In this document: positions 1-5,883 of the stretch, in pieces | Position numbering within the stretch: position 1 is the first letter of the stretch | Layout of the letters: every line of letters begins with the position of its first letter | Source: CAXRGH01 sp964230195 | GTDB lineage: Bacteria; Pseudomonadota; Gammaproteobacteria; Enterobacterales; Alteromonadaceae | Assembly: GCA_964230195.1 (NCBI GenBank) | Contig: CAXRGH010000212.1 | Coordinates: forward strand, 1-16,609 | Direction: 5' to 3' | DNA length: 16,609 nucleotides | Translations under genes and position numbers: made by a program | The notes under the pieces: generated by a model | Databases searched by the model: none | What the model was told of the DNA's origin: nothing | The model's input: the letters and a program-made list of their open reading frames with translations, nothing else

Positions 1-35
1 AGACACTCTTTCCCTACACGACGCTCTTCCGATCT
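1..35. other. Illumina TruSeq adapter left at the contig end
   Basis: Bases 3-35 match the TruSeq universal (read 1) adapter exactly, running from ACACTCTTTCCC to CTCTTCCGATCT. Genomic sequence starts at base 36, inside tatD. The first two bases (AG) are not genomic either and could be the last bases of an i5 index, which is inference. This is synthetic sequence that survived trimming. Confidence 0.97.
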
Positions 36-776
36 ATGGCTGGCAGCTTGAATGTCAGTTAAGCTAAAACCGGTTAACTCAGCAACTTTTTCTGCAATAA
101 CTGGAATATGACTTGGCATTGAATGTCTTGGCCTTGGGCGAATAGTTTTGGCTACCAAGTATGGCGCATCTGTTTCCAATATCAAACGGTCTAGCGGTAA
201 TACTGTCATTGAATTTCGTAAATCAGTGCCGCGTTTTTCGTCACATAACCAACCCGTTATACCAATGTGAAAGCCCAATTCAAGATAAGCTTGCATCTGT
301 TCTGAGTGGCCAGTAAAGCAATGAACAACGCCTCCTGATAGCTGGGCCACATACTTGGATAGTAACTGATATTGGTCATTAAATGCGTCTCGTTCATGGA
401 GATAAACAGGTTTTCCAACTTCACAGGCGAGTTGTAATTGTTTTTCGAACCAGTAACGTTGTGACGCTGGGGTGGAAAAATTGCGATTATAATCAAGCCC
501 ACATTCGCCGACAGCAACCACTTCTGATGCGTGTACTAATTCCGTCAATTGCCTCCATTGTTCGGTTGTGGTGGATTCAGCGTAATGAGGGTGAATACCA
601 GCGGTAGCAAAAACTCTGGGGGATTGCTTGGCATAATTGACGGATGCAATGCTCTCTTCTAGCGTTGTGCCAATGGCAACGATATGAGTGATGTTGGCCT
701 TGTTACAATCTTCAACAACTGAATCATAATCAAGACGCTTGTCCGTGAGGTTAACGCCCGCATCTATCCATTGCAT
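36..776 (-). CDS. tatD: TatD family metal-dependent DNase (3' end missing)
   Basis: Cytosolic TIM-barrel metal hydrolase of the TatD family; E. coli TatD is a metal-dependent DNase linked to DNA repair and quality control rather than to Tat transport. The 247 codons present begin MQWIDAGVNLTD, and the GVNL motif is typical of TatD proper rather than YcfH or YjjV. Family metal and active-site residues are visible: H62 and H64 (AGIHPH), E91 (GECGLDYNRNFSTP), H127 (LHERDA), H152 (VHCFTG) and D203 (ETDAPYL). The GITGWLCDEKRG segment is also typical. The frame stays open into the adapter at base 35, so roughly the last 12-15 residues and the stop codon are missing; E. coli TatD has 260 residues. 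The ATG lies 5 bp after the preceding gene's stop, so it is the last visible gene of the tat operon. No strong Shine-Dalgarno is seen, which suggests coupling to the upstream gene. Confidence 0.95.
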
Positions 777-781
777 TGTGA

Positions 782-1321
782 CTAGTCCACTCGTTTCACT
801 CGGCGCGTCGAGTTGCTATTTTGCTTCTTTAATAAAAAAGAATTAAGTGCGGCTCGATTGATGATAACGGTATCATTGGGCTTTAAGCGTAATCTTCTCG
901 AGTCCGATTGTTTCCAGCGCTGACCATTATCAAGCGTAACCGTAAATTTTTTGTAGGCACCGTAGGTCACCTTTACAACGGTAGCGGTGATCGACGTCTC
1001 TTGCTTTTTCAATTCCTGTAATACCGAGTTTTCTTTTCCGAAAGTATCGGTATTGATTGATAGCGGTTGGCGACTCGCGGTTGATGTCACTGTGGCCGTG
1101 GCTATAGTGCTGGTTGACCCATCCGTCGGTTTTTCGGCTACTGACGTGATTTTGTTCTCGCGTTCTGGTTCAGATTTAAGACTCGCAAGTTGATCAAAAC
1201 ATTCTAGCCTTTTGTCATTTTGTTGAATTGCAGCGCACTTCGCTAGCGCGTGACTGTCGACTTGACCTATGGAATAACCATGGGTGGTTAAAAGCATTAC
1301 GACAATGATCAATTTTTTCAT
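782..1321 (-). CDS. Conserved periplasmic protein of unknown function, inserted between tatC and tatD
   Basis: A 179-residue protein with an apparent N-terminal signal peptide (MKKLIIVVMLLTTHGYSIGQ), so probably periplasmic. The mature protein opens with a CAAIQQNDKRLECFD segment (C29 and C41, possibly a disulphide). Similar C-x(11)-C segments with an RLxC(Y/F)D core recur in small proteobacterial envelope proteins, including some annotated VasI-like in type VI secretion loci. Residues 55-88 are a Ser/Thr-rich linker. The C-terminal half (about 94-179) is predicted beta-rich, with TVTLDNGQRWKQ, a basic RRLRLKPND stretch and an RRVKRV end. The start has an AGGA Shine-Dalgarno in the 14 bases before the ATG, and the gap to tatC is 6 bp. 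Co-transcription with the Tat genes is clear from spacing, but the sequence does not show a role in Tat export. No molecular function is assigned. Confidence 0.85.
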   Translation of the reverse strand: MKKLIIVVMLLTTHGYSIGQVDSHALAKCAAIQQNDKRLECFDQLASLKSEPERENKITSVAEKPTDGSTSTIATATVTSTASRQPLSINTDTFGKENSVLQELKKQETSITATVVKVTYGAYKKFTVTLDNGQRWKQSDSRRLRLKPNDTVIINRAALNSFLLKKQNSNSTRRVKRVD

Positions 1322-1327
1322 AGTGGT

Positions 1328-2050
1328 TTAATCCTGATTGTCTATCGGTGTAACCCACTGGCCAATAATGAGGCCAACTTCAAATAATAACCACGTTGGT
1401 ACTGCTAACATAATCTGTGAGAATACATCCGGTGGTGTCAACAGCATACCCATAACAAATGCGCCGACAATAATATACGGTCTCTTTTGTTTCAAAGAAT
1501 CAGGCGATACCGCCCCGGTTCTACACAACACAATAATCAGAACCGGGATTTCAAACGCTAAACCAAAAGCAAAAAAGAGTTTCAGGGCAAAATTTAAGTA
1601 ACTGCTGATATCTGTGCTGACCACGACATCTTGTGGGGCGACCTGAGCGAGAAATTCAAAAATTACCGGGAAAACTAAAAAATAACAAAACGCGATACCG
1701 CCGTAAAACAGAAGAGTACTTGCAACGACCAAGGGCAATATCAATTGTTTTTCTGATCGATACAGGCCCGGCGCAATAAACTGCCATAGCTGGAATAAGA
1801 TCCAAGGCATGGCGATAAAGACACTGACAACAAGTGTGAGTTTAAATGGAGCGAGAAACGGCGCCGCGACATCAGTGGCTATCATTGAACTACCGTCTGG
1901 TAAGACACTAATCAGAGGTGTGGCTAAATAGTGATAGATTTCTTGCGCGAAGTACGCAAGCCCGAGAAAAATCACCAAAACCGCAATAATCGCGTTGAGT
2001 AACCGACCTCGTAATTCTATGAGATGCTGGATTAACGGTGCTTCAGTCAT
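1328..2050 (-). CDS. tatC: Sec-independent protein translocase subunit TatC
   Basis: Polytopic inner-membrane core of the twin-arginine translocase; with TatB it recognises RR signal peptides of folded proteins. The 240-residue product has the six hydrophobic segments expected and near-continuous similarity to E. coli TatC. Signature residues are present: HLIELRGR at 9-16 (E12, R14) in the signal-peptide binding region, E100 in the LYRSEKQL loop, and D208 in LLTPPDVFSQ. I chose the ATG at 2050 because MTEAPLIQHLIELR aligns with the family N-terminus and a GAGAAG element lies 10 nt upstream. An ATG at 2068 would add six residues and has no visible ribosome site. With this start the gene overlaps tatB by 8 bp, which suggests translational coupling. 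The C-terminus is short, lacking the acidic tail of the E. coli protein. Confidence 0.97.
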   Translation of the reverse strand: MTEAPLIQHLIELRGRLLNAIIAVLVIFLGLAYFAQEIYHYLATPLISVLPDGSSMIATDVAAPFLAPFKLTLVVSVFIAMPWILFQLWQFIAPGLYRSEKQLILPLVVASTLLFYGGIAFCYFLVFPVIFEFLAQVAPQDVVVSTDISSYLNFALKLFFAFGLAFEIPVLIIVLCRTGAVSPDSLKQKRPYIIVGAFVMGMLLTPPDVFSQIMLAVPTWLLFEVGLIIGQWVTPIDNQD

Positions 2051-2354
2051 GCTTTGATGGCTTCTCATAGGGGTTTTGAACGGCTTCGGCGGCTTGTTTT
2101 AGTTCATCGATACTGGCTTTTAATTCTGGTGATAGGTCGTCAGTATCAAGTGATTCCGCTTTTTTTAAGTTTTCATGCAACTCGTGGATGCGAAGTTGAT
2201 GTTCAACTTCGCTCTGCGTGGCAGAAATCCATGCTTTTGCACGTCGAATCGTGTTAATGACGGAACGAACCACTGTTGGCAGTCGTTCCGGCCCAACGAC
2301 AACCAATGTCAAAATGGAAATGATGGCTAATTCCCAGAAACCAATGTCGAACAC
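2043..2354 (-). CDS. tatB: Sec-independent protein translocase subunit TatB
   Basis: Single-span inner-membrane protein that forms the substrate-receptor complex with TatC. The 103-residue product starts MFDIGFWELAIISILTLVVV, with the conserved E8 in the membrane segment. The G21-P22 hinge (VGPERLP) then leads into an amphipathic helix and a charged, helical C-terminal tail ending NPYEKPSKHD. It is shorter than E. coli TatB (171 residues), but tail length varies in the family. The start codon is GTG; the alignment with the TatB N-terminus (MFDIG) fixes it. An AGGG element about 11 nt upstream is a weak ribosome site. It lies 12 bp after tatA and overlaps tatC by 8 bp. Confidence 0.96.
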   Translation of the reverse strand: MFDIGFWELAIISILTLVVVGPERLPTVVRSVINTIRRAKAWISATQSEVEHQLRIHELHENLKKAESLDTDDLSPELKASIDELKQAAEAVQNPYEKPSKHD

Positions 2355-2366
2355 AGTTGCGTTACC

Positions 2367-2582
2367 CTACGGTTGCTTGTCTGATTGATTCGATTGTTTT
2401 TCATCTAATGATGGCGCTGCGAAATCTTCGTCTTTCTTGGTGTCATCATCTTTGATTGATTTTTGGAAGCCTTTAACAGCAGAACCCAGATCTGAGCCCA
2501 AACTTCTTAATTTCTTTGTACCGAATAAGAGTAGAATAATGACTAATATCAATACCAAACTCGGAATACTAATTCCACCCAT
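2367..2582 (-). CDS. tatA: Sec-independent protein translocase subunit TatA
   Basis: Small inner-membrane protein that oligomerises to form the Tat transport pathway. The 71-residue product has one transmembrane helix (about residues 6-20, SLVLILVIILLLF). The invariant F20-G21 hinge, the amphipathic helix KKLRSLGSDLGSAVKGFQKS and a highly charged D/K-rich tail follow. It is a TatA rather than a TatB because the membrane helix lacks the TatB glutamate and the tail is short. It is the first gene of the operon, with a strong AAGGAGAT ribosome site about 6 nt before the ATG, which fits the need for more TatA than TatB or TatC. No ubiB lies upstream, unlike in E. coli; the upstream gene is divergent. 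Confidence 0.97.
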   Translation of the reverse strand: MGGISIPSLVLILVIILLLFGTKKLRSLGSDLGSAVKGFQKSIKDDDTKKDEDFAAPSLDEKQSNQSDKQP

Positions 2583-2607
2583 GATGATCTCCTTTTTTAT
2601 TTATTCC

Positions 2608-2635
2608 ATTATACTCAAACGACATAAAAGGTCAT
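2608..2635 (-). promoter_or_regulatory. Putative sigma-70 promoter of the tat operon
   Basis: On the minus strand a perfect TATAAT (2608-2613) lies 16 bp from ATGACC (2630-2635, four of six matches to TTGACA). Transcription would begin near 2601, leaving a leader of about 18 nt that holds the strong tatA ribosome site. It is the only good candidate in this gap for the operon. Confidence 0.55.
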
Positions 2636-2661
2636 TGAGTTTCGTATTTTATTTGAATAAT
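2635..2661 (+). promoter_or_regulatory. Weak candidate promoter for the divergent outer-membrane protein gene
   Basis: TTGAGT (2635-2640) is followed after a short 15-bp spacer by AATAAT (2656-2661). The -35 abuts the tat operon's -35 on the other strand, so the two promoters would compete for RNA polymerase. A start near 2668 would leave a leader of about 40 nt to the GTG at 2708. The spacer is shorter than ideal, so this is tentative. Confidence 0.3.
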
Positions 2662-2707
2662 TTACCATCAATCTATGGACACGCGGTCTTGCAGAGGAAA
2701 CAGAGTT

Positions 2708-3844
2708 GTGGACACTGAAATAATCAGTCAATACTCAAGCATTAAACGGTCAAAGTTGATGGCGTTTTCTGCTTTAATTTTCTGCCAGTTAGTTATCCCT
2801 TGCAGTATGGCAAGTCAAACACAGCCATCAGTGAACTCCCAAACTGAGGAACCAGCAAAGCCGTCTCGGTCAGATTCGTTAGAATCCAATACTGCACCGC
2901 AACCTAAAGTCGTCTCAGTAGAGGGAGAATTCAGACCTGAGCTAGACGAGCCCGCAGATGAACACCTGTGGTTAGATGATATTCAGGGGGCAGTATCAGA
3001 ACAATTAACATCAGGTGCTTCTTGGCTAGATGACTGGTTTGTACCTGACGGTGATACGTTGGCGAGTGAGAGCAATGAAACACAACACGAGGCTGCGACT
3101 GATAGCGCTGCCAAAGGTTTTATGCGCATATCCTTGGGATGGGAGCCTCGCAAAAATGATTACAATCAATTTTCTCAACGGGTGAGGTTACGATTGACCT
3201 TACCGAATGTGAGAAAAAGAGTGGCATTGGTTTTTTCCGATCATGACCCTCTGAGAGACAATAGTCCTTTGCCAGATGTCACGTCCCATCCTTTGGAGTC
3301 TGAATCGCCGTATGATTTTTCGTTACGTTTGGGCATGCAAGATGGCAGACACCGCTGGACACATCGGATCGGTATCGGGCGAGGCGCCCAACTGTATGGC
3401 AGAACTGCTTATTCTAATCAGCTGTATCAGTCACCATCATTGATATTGAAATCTCGAACTTCCCTCTCATGGTATGACGATGATGGTTGGGTTGGTCGTA
3501 ATGAACTATTGAGTGATATTAAGCTATCTGAAAAGTCTCTGTTACGCATTGAGAACAACGTGTTTTATGAGCATCGGGAGCGTCTATGGTTATGGCAACA
3601 AGCTTTCGTTTACTTTTATCGAGAAAATACTCACACCGCTTGGGCTTTCAGTGTTTATGGTGATGGTGATTATCATCCTCAAGCAAAAACTGATGAATTC
3701 CTAATCAGTATTCGGCGGCGACAAAATATATTAAGAGACTGGCTGTTCTATGACATTGAGCCTTTTGTACAATGGCAGCGGGAAACGGACTTTCGCACCA
3801 CTCCGGGCATTGCACTTCGTGTTCATGGTTATTTTGGTCACTAA
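2708..3844 (+). CDS. Predicted outer-membrane beta-barrel protein, family not recognised
   Basis: A 378-residue exported protein. I chose the GTG at 2708 because a GAGG-type ribosome site precedes it by about 10 nt and it gives a signal peptide: a basic region (KRSK), a hydrophobic core (LMAFSALIFCQLVIP), and likely cleavage after CSMA. An in-frame ATG at 2675 would put 11 more residues (DTRSCRGNR...) in front and lies almost on the predicted transcription start; an ATG at 2759 has no ribosome site. Residues 40-135 or so are a polar, acidic, probably disordered stretch with WLDD repeated (HLWLDDIQGA, ASWLDDWFVP). From about residue 140 the protein alternates polar and hydrophobic residues with many aromatics and Arg/Tyr (RVRLRLTLP, HRWTHRIGIGRG, WLFYDIEPFVQW). 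It ends GIALRVHGYFGH, with an aromatic near the C-terminus as in barrels. No domain name or substrate can be assigned. Confidence 0.8.
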   Translation: MDTEIISQYSSIKRSKLMAFSALIFCQLVIPCSMASQTQPSVNSQTEEPAKPSRSDSLESNTAPQPKVVSVEGEFRPELDEPADEHLWLDDIQGAVSEQLTSGASWLDDWFVPDGDTLASESNETQHEAATDSAAKGFMRISLGWEPRKNDYNQFSQRVRLRLTLPNVRKRVALVFSDHDPLRDNSPLPDVTSHPLESESPYDFSLRLGMQDGRHRWTHRIGIGRGAQLYGRTAYSNQLYQSPSLILKSRTSLSWYDDDGWVGRNELLSDIKLSEKSLLRIENNVFYEHRERLWLWQQAFVYFYRENTHTAWAFSVYGDGDYHPQAKTDEFLISIRRRQNILRDWLFYDIEPFVQWQRETDFRTTPGIALRVHGYFGH

Positions 3845-3861
3845 AACGAGACATTGGTAGA

Positions 3862-3878
3862 TTTAACAAACTGTTAAA
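3862..3878. promoter_or_regulatory. Perfect inverted repeat upstream of the SulP gene (possible operator)
   Basis: TTTAACA, three bases, TGTTAAA: a 7-bp perfect inverted repeat 72 bp before the SulP start codon. It has no following T-run, so it is unlikely to be a terminator. A GATAAT at 3891-3896 just downstream could be a -10 element, which would put this repeat near the -35 position. Its role as a regulator-binding site is inference. Confidence 0.35.
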
Positions 3879-3949
3879 GGACGCACTGATGATAATCTGC
3901 TAAACTCCACGCCATCTTGAGAGATGTAAATTTAGTGGTGGAGATTCTC

Positions 3950-5515
3950 ATGTTCAATTTTTTTAGTTATCGCCCCGCAAATGTCAAAAATGATGTGTTG
4001 TCCGGTATCACGGTAGCACTGGCGCTTGTTCCTGAAGCGGTGGCATTTGCATTCGTTGCAGGCGTGGAGCCAATGGTTGGTTTGTACGCAGCCTTTATGA
4101 TGGGTTTGATTACATCGGCAATCGGTGGCAGACCGGGAATGATCTCAGGCGCGACAGGTGCAATGGCGGTAGTCATGGTTGCTTTAGTTGCGACTCACGG
4201 CGTGCAATATTTGTTTGCCGCTGTCATTGTCGCGGGCGTGTTACAAATATTGGCTGGTATGTTCCGGCTAGGTAAGTTTATTCGCCTTGTTCCGTATCCA
4301 GTGATGCTCGGGTTTGTCAACGGTCTAGCCATTGTTATCTTCTTGGCTCAACTCGGTCAATTCAAAGTGACTAATGCAGTGGGTGAATTACAGTGGATGG
4401 AAGGCGATATGTTATACCTGATGTTGGGGTTAGTCTTTGTCACCATGGCGATTATTTATTTGTTGCCCAAGCTGACAAAAGCGGTACCAGCATCATTAGT
4501 TGCTATCATTACTGTGACAGCCTTAGTTCATGGGCTTGATCTTGAAGCACGAACCGTTATCGATTTTGTTCGTGACATGGTACCCGAAGAGCAAAAAGCG
4601 ACCGTAACACTGGCAGGTGAACTGCCTACTTTCAGTATTCCAATGGTGCCGTTTAACTTCACAACATTAATGATTGTTTTACCAACGGCTGTGATTTTAT
4701 GTTTGGTTGGTCTGATTGAGTCGCTACTGACGTTGTCGTTGATTGATGAGATGACAGATACGCGTGGTCGCGGAAATAAGGAATGTATTGGTCAAGGTGT
4801 TGCCAACACCGTTAATGGTTTCTTTGGTGGCATGGGCGGTTGTGCCATGATCGGTCAAAGTATGATCAATATTAATTCTGGCGGCCGTGGCCGATTATCA
4901 GGCATTACGGCGGCCGTGGTGTTACTTGGTTTTATTCTTTTTGCGGCTCAATGGATAGAAATGATCCCGTTGGCTGCGCTAGTTGGTGTCATGTTTGTTG
5001 TGGTCATTGGTACCTTTGAATGGGCCTCATTCCGAATCATGCGCGGAGTCAATAAAGAAGACGCATTTGTTCTGTTCCTTGTTACCGCTGTGACAGTGAT
5101 TGCAGATCTGGCTATTGCTGTTGTTGTTGGGGTTATCGTGTCAGCCTTGGTATTTGCTTGGAAACATGCAACCCACATTATTGCGAAAACACACACTGAC
5201 GAAGATGGTTGGAAGGTGTATCAGTTAGATGGCCCGCTCTTTTTTGGCTCCATCAGTCATTTTAAACAGCTATTTTCGGTAATTGATGATCCAAAAGATG
5301 TGGTCATTGATTTCCAAGAATCGCGTATTTGGGATTCATCTGGATTGGATGCATTAGATTCGCTCGCTGGAAAATATGCCGCTCAAGGTAAGAAGCTACA
5401 CATTCGTCACATTAGTCCTGAATGTCGAGATCTACTCACAAAAGCACAAGGCTTTGTTGAGATGAATGTGAATGAAGATCCCCGCTATAAAGTGGCTACT
5501 GACAAACTTGCGTAG
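3950..5515 (+). CDS. SulP-family inorganic anion transporter with STAS domain
   Basis: Inner-membrane transporter of the SLC26/SulP family (521 residues). The membrane part (about 1-410) has the many hydrophobic helices and family features of the N-terminal repeat: VALALVPEAVAFAFVAGVEP, GLYAAFMMGLITSAIGG, ISGATGAMAVVM and the RLVPYPVMLGFVNG segment. The cytosolic C-terminal STAS domain (about 415-515) holds the WDSSGLDAL loop (D462-S463-S464-G465), the site phosphorylated in anti-sigma-antagonist relatives. The overall form resembles marine bicarbonate or sulphate carriers (BicA-like), but the substrate cannot be read from the sequence. I chose the ATG at 3950 because GGAG lies 6 nt before it and MFNFFSYRPANVKNDVLSG fits the family N-terminus; a TTG 33 bp upstream has no such site. 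It is a single-gene unit between a palindrome and a strong terminator. Confidence 0.93.
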   Translation: MFNFFSYRPANVKNDVLSGITVALALVPEAVAFAFVAGVEPMVGLYAAFMMGLITSAIGGRPGMISGATGAMAVVMVALVATHGVQYLFAAVIVAGVLQILAGMFRLGKFIRLVPYPVMLGFVNGLAIVIFLAQLGQFKVTNAVGELQWMEGDMLYLMLGLVFVTMAIIYLLPKLTKAVPASLVAIITVTALVHGLDLEARTVIDFVRDMVPEEQKATVTLAGELPTFSIPMVPFNFTTLMIVLPTAVILCLVGLIESLLTLSLIDEMTDTRGRGNKECIGQGVANTVNGFFGGMGGCAMIGQSMININSGGRGRLSGITAAVVLLGFILFAAQWIEMIPLAALVGVMFVVVIGTFEWASFRIMRGVNKEDAFVLFLVTAVTVIADLAIAVVVGVIVSALVFAWKHATHIIAKTHTDEDGWKVYQLDGPLFFGSISHFKQLFSVIDDPKDVVIDFQESRIWDSSGLDALDSLAGKYAAQGKKLHIRHISPECRDLLTKAQGFVEMNVNEDPRYKVATDKLA

Positions 5516-5539
5516 TGTCTCAAGAACCCTACTCAAGCG

Positions 5540-5573
5540 AAAGGCTTATTGAAGGATCAATAAGCCTTTTTTA
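5540..5573 (+). terminator. Rho-independent terminator after the SulP gene
   Basis: A perfect 12-bp stem, AAAGGCTTATTG (5540-5551) with CAATAAGCCTTT (5558-5569), a 6-nt loop and a T-rich run (TTTTTTA). It begins 24 bp after the SulP stop codon. The stem is flanked by A and T runs but the T-run lies on the plus side, so it serves the SulP transcript. Confidence 0.92.
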
Positions 5574-5883
5574 TTGGGAGCCTCGTTAATGACGGGAGAT
5601 TCGTAACGTTAGTGATTTCGGGGCATGTTGTATTTGCTCGCCGACAAAGTGAAATCCCTTGGTTGTCTTTCCCTAGTCGAAATGTTTAGATTATTAGTTT
5701 CATGAATAACGATTATTTCAAAGCGCTAAGCCTCTGTAATTAATCACTTAATATTTTTATTATTTGAAACATAAAACTTTTGTTTCCGTTGACATAATGC
5801 TGTTATCAACTAGCCTTTTGAAGAGGTTATTTTAAATCAGAGTTAGCTGCAGATAAGCGCATCGTCTCGTTTGACGGGTATTC
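5574..5883. other. Intergenic region before the sensor kinase gene
   Basis: About 310 bp without a credible reading frame. The right half (about 5690-5780) is AT-rich, as in promoter regions. A perfect TTGACA lies at 5789-5794, 90 bp before the kinase start, but no good -10 follows at 16-18 bp. GTTGA and TCAAC flank the stretch 5788-5810 as an imperfect inverted repeat. The kinase promoter is probably here but cannot be fixed. Confidence 0.5.

Noticed and set aside
383..607. Plus-strand open frame of 74 codons inside tatD
   Set aside because: It is antisense to tatD, whose frame carries all TatD active-site motifs. It has no ribosome site and a composition unlike a real protein.
2367..2582. 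Twin-arginine substrates encoded in the window
   Set aside because: I checked the signal peptides of the exported proteins here. None has an S/T-R-R-x-F-L-K motif; all look like Sec or lipoprotein signals.
5789..5794. TTGACA as a full promoter for the sensor kinase
   Set aside because: The sequence 16-18 bp downstream does not resemble TATAAT, so only a lone -35-like hexamer is present.
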